64,000 nt of DNA. Origin: Siphonodentalium dalli (lineage: Eukaryota; Mollusca; Scaphopoda; Gadilida; Siphonodentaliidae). Positions within the stretch are counted from its first letter, which is position 1; every line of letters starts with the position of its first letter. Location: contig CP136065.1 in NCBI GenBank assembly GCA_032622095.1, forward strand, positions 68,851,675 to 68,915,674, read 5' to 3'. The notes under the pieces were generated by a model. It made no database searches and was not told the DNA's origin. It saw only the letters and a list, made by a program, of their open reading frames with translations. A program made the translations under genes and the position numbers. Below, one piece after another: positions 46,814-57,660 of this stretch.

Positions 46814-47347
46814 TAGAGACCTTTCGCAATTTGAACGACGACAAATATTTATTACGATTAGCTATGTGTTGTCGTAATTTTGTTCGGACCGCCCATAAAA
46901 ACCTTTTCGCAGAATTGACGACAACGAGTCCGTTGAGATAATCGTGCTTGCTACTCGCAGTAAGGGGATTACGGGACAACCTGTCGTGATTATTTTGTGC
47001 TTAATTGAGCTGTTATCAGGTCATAGCTTAGCGCTTTGTGCTTCGCAAGCTTCTAGTGTTTCACGACGACGAATGATTTGATTTCCACTAATAGATAACA
47101 AGTAAGGCCACATGGCAATCACAATTTAAGGACATAATATAATGGTCATCTGCGACATTTCGAAGCTGAGAAACGATCGCGAACTTATTACTATTCCATG
47201 TATTTGTGAGTTTTGTTGAAAATCCGAACCTGTGATCGTAACAACGAATATAGGGAACAGACAACGAATATAAAGAACACAAATCCCAGTGACGTAGTAG
47301 GCTATTCATAATAATTATTTGTCGTCGTTATTTATGCGAAAGGTATT
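46814..47347. mobile_element. Family K inverted-repeat element
   Basis: The ends CCTTTCGCAATTTGAACGAC and, mirrored at the right, CCTTTCGCATAAATAACGAC, followed on both sides by GACAAATA. It is about 534 bp. Its interior is shared with 24030-24406. No coding capacity is recognised. Confidence 0.7.
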
Positions 47348-47464
47348 AGGCTTGTTATTCCAGTTAAACAAACATTTGTCAATTAGAGCCTTTTTGTTAC
47401 ATCAAGAAATATCACTTCACAATGCATCACTAACATAACACATGGAGAATTGAATTTTTTTGGG

Positions 47465-47643
47465 TCCCTTTTAGTGCCAAGTCCGATTTTTGTATCAACC
47501 CATATTTCCTTGATCATTTTTCAAATTTATTGATTATAATAAGAGCTCTTTCCATCAATGTATCACATTATTATAATCAATAAATTTGCAAAATGATAAA
47601 GGAAATATGGGTTGATACAAAAATCGAACTTGGCACTGAAAGG
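47465..47643. mobile_element. Palindromic MITE, ~80-bp arms
   Basis: CCCTTTTAGTGCCAAGTCCG at the left mirrors CCCTTTCAGTGCCAAGTTCG at the right. The complementarity runs almost to the centre, through 'aacccatatttcctt' and 'aaatttattgattataat'. Flanking TTAA sites are lost or never existed. A deleted relative is at 5823-5884. Confidence 0.8.
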
Positions 47644-47689
47644 GTTTGTATTTGTACACATTGCACAGTACTGCTGACGGAGTCGTTGT

Positions 47690-49070
47690 CATAACGTTTT
47701 ATACATAGATGCACACCGTGTGCATTTCTGTACATATTCAACATAAATGCACACCAGTCTCGCGTAATGTCACGTGACAGGGGTCATCGTCGTAGTGTTT
47801 TCAACATAAATACACACGTGTTGATAAGTTCAGTATCTTCCGTCCATCGATCAAACAACCACAGTGCCCTCTCGGTCCCTGTTTAATACTACATGTAGTA
47901 TCAATATGTGATCACTGATCAATTTGATCGCAGTTTCGTCCTTGTGATAAAAGAAATGTATGCCTTTATCAGAATAGTTTCAATTTCGAATTAAAGCAGA
48001 CGGCAATTATTTGCGGGAACATCTCAATCTCGTCGTGACTGAGAGTGGTGTGCATTTATGTATAGCGTTACGACAAAGACCGCGTAAGCCACAGGATACT
48101 AAAAAACATCTTAATGTAAGAAATGAGATGAACACTTTTTCTAATACAAGAACAATTTTCTTGTTCTCTAAAACCATTTTTCTAAAATCAGAACAAATAT
48201 TATTATTTAAAGAAATCATATGATCAATTTCTCTAACACAATAACACATGTCTAGTTCTCTAACATGTTTTCTTATAACCTAGACAAAATCTCTTATTTC
48301 TAGAAAACAGTTATATATATAGTAAAATGTGCTACATAACAGCTGAATAACGTTTTCTAGACTTGTTCTCGAATAATAAAGTTGTTTCTTAAAACGAGAA
48401 AATAAATATCAAAATAAGAACTATTTTCTTCCCTATAAAATCTTTTTTGGCAGTCCATGCCACTTTTAACGACATAACCTGTAGTTGATCATCCTGTAAT
48501 CACACACTTTTGTCGATTTATTTGGATCCAAATAGGTCGACTAATATATGAAAGAAAGACTTTTGGATAACAGACTTACTTTTTCTGAGAATTTACAACA
48601 TAAATTTATCTTTTCTTTATATTATTATGTGCAGTAGAAATGTTTCTTTTTCTGAGTATATATGGTATTAGCATGAACTTATCTGCCCCATAGTTTTGAT
48701 AATAAAACAACATAAAGACCTTGTATTGGCAATACTGTATGTTGTCAATGCCAAGGCGAGGGTTCGTGTCCTTGACATTTTTTTTATTGAGAAAACATTG
48801 AGAAAAGTGCGGAAACGACAAAATACATGGACAAATTCATGCTGTCAATCCAGGACACGGAAGATAGACGCTCTTCCATGCCCTGGCCTACTTTTTTACC
48901 TGTGACATGGGAGTAGAACATATTTAAAGGCACACATAGCCTTCGGGTATTTTTAATAACACTGTTCAACTTAAAATGTTCTTGGTTGATTGTGTTTCAT
49001 AACATTTGTTATGTAGTTTTACCACATGTAAAAGGCTTGAATAGCATAAAGTCTTCTTTATTTTCTATAG
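47690..49070 (+). other. SLC9B2: Right part of SLC9B2 intron 6, no feature
   Basis: AT-rich DNA with a loosely repeated 'caacataaatgcacac' motif near 47740-47820. No exon or defined mobile element was found. Confidence 0.4.
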
Positions 49071-49179
49071 AATCCAGTACAGCATAATGTTGGTGTGTTG
49101 TGGATGATCTTTCAGCCGATTTTGTTCGGTCTCATTGGAGCGGAAGTTGATTTATCTAAAGTAAAATCAGACACCGTAG
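49071..49179 (+). CDS. SLC9B2: SLC9B2-type antiporter, exon 7
   Basis: Residues 379-415: NPVQHNVGVLWMIFQPILFG followed by LIGAEVDLSKVKSDTV. The 'W-x-I-F-Q-P-(L/I)-L-F-G-L-I-G-A-E-V' signature is one of the most conserved parts of the SLC9B family. The acceptor is TTTATTTTCTATAG and the donor G|GTGAGT, leaving one base for the next glycine codon. Confidence 0.96.
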
Positions 49180-50390
49180 GTGAGTTGTTAGCATCAGTGT
49201 TATATAAGAAATAATTTACTTTGACCGACAGAGTTATAGAACTTCTCACTGCTGTGAATCAAATAAATATTAGCTCAAATACATATTAGCAGATATTTTC
49301 AACAAATCAGCGACTGATTCGGTCGTTGGCTGCATTGCAAATTCTGATACCATCTTGTTCACCCTAATTTGGATATGGATGCACACATTCAGTATTACAT
49401 TGGCTATAATCAAAGAACTGTTTTGTTGTCAAATAATAATGTACTGAAATTTCTATTTGCGCCATGATGTTGGAAATTTATACACCTTTTTCATTTTTCA
49501 TAATTCTCACGACCTAATCTTTGCTGCAATAAAATATCAGGGTACATTTGTGTCTAATATTTTCTTGCAGATATTTTCTTGCAGCTACATGTGAACATGC
49601 CATTAAAATGATGCGAAAACACTCCTCTGGGGGTGATAATAATCTTGCAAAAATTAGTTATTTTCATAAATTGAAGATCCAAGATAGACAGAAAACAGCG
49701 TATTTATTATCAACGATGCACATGTGGTGCATAGTTGTGGCGTTATCAATACTCTATATAAACCTTCAAACAATGCGTCCCGAATAAAGAAGTAAATATT
49801 TGCGTAGTTTATACGTTGTGTTCTCTGATATGGCACAGTCGATGTTCTGGAATTAGATAAACTTAATTCATTGCACTACATTCCTCCAATGAAGGTAGTA
49901 TGTGGTTACTAACTGATCAGTTATATTCATTGGAATAAGTCCACAATATGTCGTGGAATTACTATGTTCAGTTGACAACTATTGTGGAGCTCAGAACAAA
50001 TATGATGTTTTCTATGGAATAAACCGGGTTACTTTTGTTACAATTGTGGCAATTTATTACCATCATTGGTGATTTTAGCTGAGCAGTAATTTACGCTTTA
50101 AGTCCGCTATAGAACAGTAAGGCAACCATACTGGACGTAAACCAGTATTATCACTATCGATTTGACTAGCTGGATTACGTCGAAGGAAACACGGACAATC
50201 AGCCCCAATCATACTTGCAGACCCTTTCTATGGTGGAAGTTTGATAGATGACAACGGGAAGACCCATTCAAACATGTACATATAAAAACAAGTTTCAAAT
50301 TGATGTATTTGAGGGGGGATTTGAAACCACATGTCGTCATGTGCTTCGTTTGTAATTCAGTCGAATCTGGCATTGGAAACATTCTTTTGA

Positions 50391-50600
50391 AATTCAGGTA
50401 TATGTGTACGCATGGGCGTGGCATCCCTCTGCATCTCCTAACCAATTATATTAAAATTCTATGTATGGGCGTACATGGCATCTCTAGATATCTGCTTGTC
50501 AAAGACCTTTATATTTCAAGTATTGGCATGGCGCCATGCACGAACAATCTGCATGTTTGTAAAAATCTAGTTTACATTTCAGGTATGGGCGTGGCATCTC
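50391..50600 (+). repeat. Degenerate tandem copies of the exon 8 acceptor and start
   Basis: The true 'ttcag|gtatgggcgtggcatc' at 50578 is preceded by look-alikes at about 50396 ('ttcaggtat' + 'atgggcgtggcatcc'), 50462 ('gtatgggcgtacatggcatc') and 50513 ('atatttcaagtattggcatg'). The spacing is 53, 57 and 63 bp. A long open frame crosses all of them. Confidence 0.8.
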
Positions 50601-50719
50601 TTGGAATATGCCTGTCAATCAGATTGGTGGTGTCCTTCATCGTAGTATTCGGTGCGGGTCTGAACATGAAGGAGAAGGTTTTCATCCCAATATCATGGTG
50701 CCCTAAAGCTACAGTTCAG
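50583..50719 (+). CDS. SLC9B2: SLC9B2-type antiporter, exon 8
   Basis: Residues 415-460: GMGVASLGICLSIRLVVSFI, VVFGAGLNMKEKVFIPISWC and PKATVQ. It contains the helix with Arg428, placed like the conserved arginine of human NHA2 (about Arg432), and the 'NxKEK-x-F-I' loop. It ends at the family hallmark PKATVQ. The acceptor is TTACATTTCAG; the donor CAG|GTACAC, phase 0. Long open frame upstream in the same frame is created by decayed copies of the exon start and is not taken as coding. Confidence 0.96.
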
Positions 50720-51499
50720 GTACACATGCAATATATATACTAAAGCGAACCAATCATGCTAAAACTTTCTGACTCTGTCACAGGCTGGCTATCAATCAGT
50801 TTGCGATTTTCTATATTTAGCGCGTGGTTTTCTAGCAAAAATGGCGAACTCGATCTCGCCAAATTCAAATGTCCCATGTGCTTTGAGAACAATTCCCTCA
50901 CTAAGCACTTATTCACAGAACGGAGTTGGAGCGGCAGTTGTTGTTAACGATTTGTGCTGGCTACTCTTCAAAATGGCAGCCAATTATAAATCAAGTGTTT
51001 TATTTGACTGATGCATGTCTTCCATGCGTCTTGTTGTCCATGCATGGGCGTTTAGATATTTGTGTTGATAAAATAACCGGAGAACTAAATCAAAGTGTTG
51101 TGTTGTGAGTTGGGTGCTAATTACACTATTGAGCCTTTGGGGAATTTTACATTCTTTTATTTCACAGAAATCGAAATTCCAGCTCGATAAGTGATGTTAT
51201 ATAGGCCTACATCAATTGTGTGACACAGTCAGTATAAAACAAAACCAGTTCAAACGACTAGATTCTGGAACAATTACATTTAGCTTCTCGAATATAGATC
51301 CGATATAATTGACTCCATTTATAAAGAAATATACATCGGATTCTCGACTGCAGCTGCATAATATAGGAAACTGTTTCCTTAATTAGAATACTGAAATAAG
51401 TTGGATCTTCCAACGAAATTTTCTGTGTCAAACTTTGAACATTGCCGCCGAATATTTATACTACAGCCGAAAACGTGACACTTGATAAATAGCCACAAT

Positions 51500-51840
51500 T
51501 GCACATTGAAGCGACAATCAACGCGAATGCACGTGTGAGTGTAATTATATACCAATATTTACACTCACACATGCATGCACTCGCGTTGTGGAACATGGAT
51601 GCAGGACGTTGGTTGGTCAAAATTACGTCACATAACGCGCGTGCCTACCCCAACTTGCTTCCATTTGTGTATAGACGATATTTGCATCGAGCCGCGAGAA
51701 TCGCGTTGGAAATGGGTATGTTGATTGTGTGGACGCAAGTTGGACTGACATTATATGTGTGGATAGCTTTCGCGTTCCACACAAAATGTCAGACCAACTT
51801 ACATCCATTGTCAATAGAACGCAAGCAAATCAACACCCAC
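51500..51840. repeat. Imperfect inverted repeats in intron 8
   Basis: 'aacgcgaatgcacgtgtgag' and the complement of 'cacacatgcatgcactcgcg' form one hairpin (about 51518-51594). 'atggatgcaggacgttggt' near 51596 is mirrored by 'gaccaacttacatccat' near 51793. It is probably a decayed MITE. The rest of the intron is featureless. Confidence 0.5.
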
Positions 51841-52175
51841 TCGTAATGGTTTCAACGCGCAATAATTCTTTACCGGAGAACAGTTACTGTCAATAATTAG
51901 TATAATAATAAAGTGCATGTATCTATTTTTCCATGTTCTTCTTATTGGTGATATTTTGACAGACTTTCATATTGTTTGCACATTTACCAACTGTGAGTGC
52001 CTTGGGTCCCTCTAAACCGGGAAGGACGACTACGATACCGCATACAACTCACAGCAAAAACAAACAAAAAACAAACAAACAAATCAAATCAAAACAAAAC
52101 AAAACAAAAAACAATATACGATTGTAAACATTATGTACAACCTCTGTCAATTCACAAAACTCACGTTCGTTTCAG

Positions 52176-52256
52176 GCTGCTATAGGCGCTGTTGCTTTAG
52201 ACACGGTGATACAATTAAAACCAGATGATGACTATCTGATCAGTCTCGCTGAACAG
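52176..52256 (+). CDS. SLC9B2: SLC9B2-type antiporter, exon 9
   Basis: Residues 461-487: AAIGAVALDTVIQLKPDDDY and LISLAEQ. It follows PKATVQ directly, as in the family ('PKATVQAAIG(S/A)VALDT'). The acceptor is CGTTCGTTTCAG and the donor CAG|GTAAGT, both phase 0. Confidence 0.94.
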
Positions 52257-52430
52257 GTAAGTTGTAATTAAACGTCGTGCAACATGGACATGCCCAGGTC
52301 ATTATTATATATATGATTACATATGAATACATACTTAATCGGGAAGGTGATTATATATTGTTTAATATCTAATCCCAACCACAGGGGAGACTCGCACATG
52401 ATTACTATATTAAATCAAGATATATTAACG

Positions 52431-52853
52431 ATTAATACTGGGTAAGAAGAAGTGTTTTAAAGATTGATTTTGAATAAATAACGGAGATATTTTAAGAAGT
52501 GTTTTTAAAGATTAGTTAGCGATTGATATTCAATCGCAGTAACACGTGTCACGAGAGGTTAGGATTATACTATTCGAAATGAGTGTCCTGAGTTAATCGG
52601 AACGGTGACAACTCTACATAGAACGTATGTATATAAATTATACACTTGAACGGAATAACTGAGATTTGTATGCATGTATGAACGAATTTACAAGACCACA
52701 AGTGATAAAAACACGCTCTTTTAAAAAACACTTCTTCAAATATCTCCGTTATTCGGTCATAATCCTAACCTCAATCCTAACCTCGAATGGCACATGTTAC
52801 TACGATTGAATTTCAATCACTATCTAATCTTGAACCCCGATTCAGTATATGTC
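52431..52853. repeat. Permuted inverted repeat in intron 9
   Basis: Blocks 'aacggagatattt' + 'aagaagtgttttt' and 'gattcaatcg' + 'gttaggattat' occur at the left in one order and at the right, on the opposite strand, in the swapped order. This suggests inverted copies of a short tandem repeat. Confidence 0.6.
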
Positions 52854-52947
52854 GCCATTAAAACGGGTGCGTATTGGCGATCCTCCTCATTAATGCGAAA
52901 ATCGGGAACGAGCATTGAGCATTGAAATGATATACATATAATATACA

Positions 52948-53018
52948 TCATATATGTATTTCCAGGTATAGCGTATAGCATGCAAGTAATCTACATACTA
53001 TTATATGTGTATTTTCAG
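52948..53018 (+). repeat. Duplicated acceptor region before exon 10
   Basis: 'atatatgtatttccag|gtata' ending at 52965 resembles the used 'atatgtgtattttcag|gtatt' ending at 53018, with an interval of 53 bp. The upstream copy lacks an open frame that fits exon 9. Confidence 0.55.
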
Positions 53019-53309
53019 GTATTGACCATATCAGTATTAGTCATCCTGATCACGGCTCCACTGGGTGCGATCGGGATAGCCATATCCGGTCCACTCCTAC
53101 TGCACCACTCACCGAAGGAGGAAGAACTAGAAATTAAAGACAAGGAACACGGTGGCGTAGAAAACAAGGCATATGAGAAGGACGTGGAAGCCACCACTGC
53201 GCAGCATTGTGACGACGAACCGAAACCGGAAGTGACGCATTTAGACGACAACGGAAGTCCAGTAAAACGGCCGACAACTAACGAACAAAATGAACGAACG
53301 TCGTTATGA
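53019..53309 (+). CDS. SLC9B2: SLC9B2-type antiporter, last exon
   Basis: Residues 488-583 and the stop codon TGA (53307-53309). VLTISVLVILITAPLGAIGI and AISGPLLLHH form the final membrane helix with the family motif 'ITAP-G'. A hydrophilic, highly charged cytosolic tail of about 67 residues follows (SPKEEELEIKDKEHGG at its start, many Glu/Asp/Lys, ending NERTSL), longer than in the human protein. The acceptor is GTGTATTTTCAG, phase 0. No convincing AATAAA is seen in the first few hundred bases, so the end of the transcript is undefined. Confidence 0.95.
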   Translation, partial: VLTISVLVILITAPLGAIGIAISGPLLLHHSPKEEELEIKDKEHGGVENKAYEKDVEATTAQHCDDEPKPEVTHLDDNGSPVKRPTTNEQNERTSL

Positions 53310-53499
53310 ACTGATTCCTCCTAAAATAGTAGCAAGGTTTAGATTGAAGAACTTCAAACTTCGCACGTATACATACACATCAACACACTATATGCACACT
53401 ACATGTATATTGGTATGCGTATGGTGGGAAGACAACTGGTAATGAAACGATTCTATACTGTGTTCCAGAACAAGGTCCATGCAACAATTCGCATTGGTT

Positions 53500-53749
53500 T
53501 CATACCCTTTCTGTACAAAATGGATTCTCCCATTCAGTTAAACAATTATACATTGGAATGGTCTATTATTCATTTAGAAGGGTGTTCAGGTAAACTAATC
53601 AGACGGCAGACAGACAAACACTTAATGCAAGAGCAGAATGATTCATATTCATTGGAGGGAAATGTTCAGATAATAAGTTCAACAAAAACACATATGAACA
53701 TTCCCTAAGGGAACTACTCGTCAATGAGTATTTAGTATAAAATGATTAA
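53500..53749. mobile_element. Family B MITE, copy 3 (decayed TTAA)
   Basis: 'taccctttctgtacaaaatg' at the left and 'gtatttagtataaaatgatt' at the right, with the family centre 'cagacggcagacagacaaac' and 'gcagaatgattcatattcat'. It lies about 190 bp past the SLC9B2 stop codon and may be part of the 3'-UTR. Confidence 0.7.
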
Positions 53750-54324
53750 AATGGACACAAATCACTCACAGTAGGTAAATGTGCAAAAATATATAAAAGC
53801 CTGTAAAACAAAACACCACAAAGAAGAACATGGATAAATTGATAAACATTTTTCCTATATGCATTATTGCTAGTTCTCAGATAAAGAATTTCGCGTGTTG
53901 AAAGCATTGTTTTGAAAACAAAACGGTCACAGTGATTTGTTAACAGCCATCGCTAAACGTGTAGAAAGTTCAAATATTTTAGTCTGAATATGATTTTCAG
54001 AATATTTTTCAATCTGCAACTGTGATCTTTTCCAATGTTTACAGTCAAGATTTGATTAAACTTTAGTATCTTATTGGACTAACTGGATTTGTATTGGTAA
54101 TTCCACCATAACAGTAATGTTTAATAATGGTTTTGACATGCACAATCTCATTATTGGAGAGTTATTAATAATGAAAATGATCAATTTATTGTTTGATGTA
54201 CTGATAGTTGTTTTACAGACTTTTTCTTTAGTTCATGTAACCCTTTCTTTATATACTAAATACTCATTTATCATGAGAAAATTATTATGGAATATTAATA
54301 CATTAAAAATAATTATAGACATGG

Positions 54325-54817
54325 TTAAAGGCACGCGAGGCCTTAATTGTCGAAAATATTCATATTTGTTCCAAACACTGTAAACAGAAAACATTAAAAC
54401 GCATACAGTTTCGTTCATATATACCATGACCATCGCATAAACAGCATGTTATCGTAAAGACCTACTATATTTTACCTAAGCAAGAGCCTGATTGTGTTAT
54501 ACAGAAGACCGCACAATGCTACTGGCTAATCACACACAAATGGCATAAACGCTCTTTATTAGTTCCATATCAGGAATTCACCAACAAAGAACGCTCTTTA
54601 AGTTTACCATCATAATATAAACAAACGCCAGAAAGTAACTGTTTATGCTTTTGTTTACATAACAATGGTCAAACATATGACAATAACATACTGTTTATGC
54701 GATATTTCTTATTTGTATACGGACAAAGTCTATCTACATTTTGATGTTTGTAGCGGTTTTTGACGGGTGAAAATATGTTCACAGAATACCCACCGCCAAG
54801 GCCAACCGTACCTTTAA
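54325..54817 (-). mobile_element. TTAA-flanked MITE, family C, copy 3
   Basis: An inverted copy of 16416-16919, to which it is very similar over its length ('cctaagcaagagcctgattg', 'aacgctctttattagttcc'). TTAA is at both ends. Its right end is directly followed by the 8-bp target site of the MULE transposon. Confidence 0.87.
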
Positions 54818-55189
54818 AGCGGGAGCATCTCACTTTGCCGACGGCTATTGTTTCCGGGGGTACCTGCACGAGGTGGCAATAATCCCTTACTTCAATCATT
54901 TGCCGCTTATAGTCTATTCCTCTTATCTTTTGGTGCATGTGTTAATGGTTTGTCCTCTCTTTTTGTAGTTTTTTAATGATTTGTCAATTTGGGAACGAGG
55001 GTTTTGGAACCTTTGGTGCTGATTCAATGTTGATGTCAGGAAATAATCTATGTCATGTTTTATTTATTTATTGATACAAAATAATTAATAAAATACATAC
55101 AAGGAGATAACAAACATATAACAAATGCACGAGAATAATTTAACAAACAGCTCAATGGCGAACTAATTTAGCGATTGAATCTACGTATT

Positions 55190-55959
55190 CTACAACGTCG
55201 ATCTCGTTTTCCCTGAATATTCTCTTGAAATGTCCAAGAGACGCGTTGACCGCCCGATATTGTCTTCTCTGTTGTGAACTCTGCCGCCACCAGTCAGTTG
55301 AAGTATCGTCGATTCTGTATAGGATTGCGCTTTTTTAATGTGTTCGATCATGTCGAATATATTTGGTTTTGAAGCTGCTATATAACCTTGAAGTTTTCTG
55401 TGCCACACTTCGACATGGTTTGTGGTCCGGGGGCCGGTTGTATTATAGTGATTCCACATGGTACGGCCTTCGTCACCTTCAATCCACTGCATAGTCACAT
55501 AATCGGAAAACTTTGTCACGCGGTCGTCGATTGGGCGGTCTGTTGTTTCCATATATTCTTCCCATTCTTCTAGTACATTGAGCCAAGCATCGCTCAACTG
55601 GTCGACGGGGACGAATGGTAAGGCGATGGCACGTCGAATTAAGTTCCTTATCTCTGAATCTGGTTCGTCATACTCTGCCTTCATATGACACGTGACTGTA
55701 GCATACTTATATATGCACTGCCTGTAGTAAAACATGCACCCTTTGAGTAGCGTTGTTGGAAAAATGTCTTTAATCGCGTTCTGTGCCCTTTCTCGTAGTC
55801 TGTGAACACGGTTGGTGGATTAAGCTGGATGTTGAAATCGTTGGCCTTTTGTTTTAGTGTCTGGAAGAATCTGGTGTATGTCGCCTGATTCTTGTTCGAC
55901 GGGAATCCATACACAAGTGGCAGCATCTTGTTGTCGACGAACGCATGTATCGTGTACAT
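55190..55959 (-). pseudogene. MULE transposase core, frameshifted
   Basis: Read leftwards from 55959: MYTIHAFVDNKMLPLVYGFP, then PTVFTDYEK in one frame. After a shift near 55786-55792 it continues in another frame as KGCMFYYRQCIYK and on to WNHYNTTGPRTTNHVEVWHR, ending at 55190. These are hallmarks of the MULE transposase: the second catalytic Asp in TDYE, the KGC-F-Y-Q step, and the 'T-N-x-x-E-x-(F/W)-H' block. The first catalytic region and about 60-100 residues before MYTIHAF are missing, since no splice acceptor or frame links this part to the FLYWCH exon. It is an inactive copy. The element would have acted in the nucleus on its own terminal repeats. Confidence 0.85.
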
Positions 55960-56069
55960 ATAAATTTATATTTATAAATTAGAACGCTCTTTATTGTCTG
56001 GCGTTTTGGTTAGAGAAGAATGGATGCTCTTTATAAGAAATTGAAATAAGAAAAATGCATGTGTCGTAC

Positions 56070-56285
56070 CTGGTCAGAATCGGCTAGATGATTGTGTTGA
56101 CTCGTTGAAGAACTAACTATCTCGTTCTTTGTGTTGATGGTGGCACCACAGCCATTCTTACAACACACCCAGTGGACATTCTCGGATGGACGTGATTTGA
56201 TGCGGAATTTGAAGTCGTTGAAGACCAGGTGTTTGCCTCCTCGATCGTTGGCGATGAAGAATACATTTACTTGAGAACTTGCCAT
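56070..56285 (-). CDS. FLYWCH zinc-finger exon of the MULE transposon
   Basis: 72 codons from the ATG at 56285. After a variable head the FLYWCH pattern is visible: KHLVFNDFKFRIK, the W of VHWVCC, the second cysteine in NGCGAT, and the histidine pair in SQHNHLAD. This Cys2-His2-type DNA-binding finger is commonly fused to MULE transposases in animals. A donor CAG|GTACGA follows (exon end 56070), but no matching acceptor precedes the catalytic part, so the protein cannot be assembled as it stands. Counted with the broken transposon and not as a host gene. Confidence 0.75.
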
Positions 56286-56915
56286 GATGAAGATAGAACA
56301 ATGAATATGATAAACTTTGGAGAGACATGGGGTTTTTATAGCTCAATACGATCGCTCAATACGAATAACAGTTTACTACTATTTCACTGAGTGAACCAGC
56401 TGAGTGAACATGAAATCGCTCATCTGATGAAGACTCATGTGAAATTCGTTTAGCGACATGCTAAAACAACATTGCAAACGGAAGCCGGGAAAACTGTTAT
56501 TTAATTAATACAGACTATAGGCGCGACGATCACACATTGCCGGCGATATTTTTTCAGGCTCGCCGGCAAAGTGAGAATAAGCCCTTTAAAGCATATAATA
56601 AATAGAACACCCAATGTGCTTTGAGTGAAACCCATATAATTTCATTCGTGCGTGACTTGTGGTCGCTGGTAGAAAAATGATATTTCCACTGCTAGTTACT
56701 CATGAAATAATTATTGTATTCACTCAATAAACATATTTATCACATAATTTGGCCATAAAAGCAGTTTCATAATTATCGGTAATAGACACGTTTAATATCA
56801 GCGCGTGCGATGACGTCACGGCGTTCTTCAAATAACTTGCGATCGCTGTAGTTTATGATTGTTGTTTTCGATGAATATTTCGCGTTGCTTCGGGTTTATT
56901 TGATCATGTGATAAA

Positions 56916-57066
56916 AGGTATCTCACACTCATCCTATTTTATACGTAATTTATCAACCTCGTCCTCTAAATTCTATTTGAGCCTCGGTAAACCTCGGCTC
57001 AAATCGAATTTAGTGAACTTGGTTGATAAATTCCGTATAAAATAGAAACTCGTGTGAAATCCTCTA
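56916..57066. repeat. Long hairpin, ~65-bp arms
   Basis: 'cctattttatacg', 'atttatcaacc' and 'ctaaattctatttgagcc' are followed by their complements in reverse order. The loop is TCGGTAAACCTCG-like. Confidence 0.75.
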
Positions 57067-57560
57067 TGTATCCTCTTCATGTATTTATTCTTTTTGCAAT
57101 TATCATGAAGTCTGCCAAACAAATTCCAAAGAGTTGTCGCTCTTGTTTGAAAGATCTTTTTGTGGACCAGACGTTCTCATATTTTTAAAGGGTTAATGAT
57201 ATCCAGACGTGCGAAGTTTTGCGTTGTACAATCTGAATATGTCGGTAAAATTAACGGTAAAATTGAAATTAACGTAATAAACTAACTTTATATTGAAATT
57301 TCCTCGTGTGGATGTTTGTGTATTTCACACGCCCTTCATATGCCGGAAGTGAGAGGGGTACATGTCGCTCACGGTGTCAACCCCGTTTTCTTTGTTACGC
57401 GGGATTCAGGCTGTTTTCAGGCGGTATGCGGGATAGAGGATATTTTCAGGAGAAACCCCCGCTGTTATCATGTATTCACAATTCAGAGGTGGAGGGGGTG
57501 ATACACTCAATATTAAGGGCTGTAATACAATCATGGTATAAGTGTGGTTGCACATCACGT

Positions 57561-57660
57561 GAGATTCTTAGATTTAAATCCCCTATCGTCAGAATAGCGT
57601 CGTTTCATGTCTGATATACTCTCCGAGATGATTTATCTTCTGCTCGTTCACAACCAACAA
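57561..57660 (+). repeat. Direct repeat shared with 60557-60670
   Basis: 'gattcttagatttaaatccc', 'ctgatatactctc' and 'tgctcgttc-caaccaac' occur in both places, about 3 kb apart and in the same orientation. No termini are evident. Confidence 0.6.

Larger units (their letters stand above)
54821..56584 (-). mobile_element. FLYWCH-MULE DNA transposon (broken)
   Basis: The 1764-bp unit is flanked by a perfect 8-bp duplication TTTAAAGC (54813-54820 and 56585-56592). The terminal repeats are imperfect: GGGAGCATCTCACTTTGCCG at the left, and at the right, on the other strand, GGGCTTATTCTCACTTTGCC. It contains the FLYWCH and MULE transposase pieces described next. Superfamily assignment (Mutator-like) rests on the transposase and agrees with the duplication length. 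Confidence 0.85.

Noticed and set aside
50300-50582. Upstream extension of SLC9B2 exon 8 as coding
   Set aside because: The consensus acceptor TTACATTTCAG at 50582 joins exon 7 in phase and restores the family sequence. The upstream frame is made of decayed exon-start copies.
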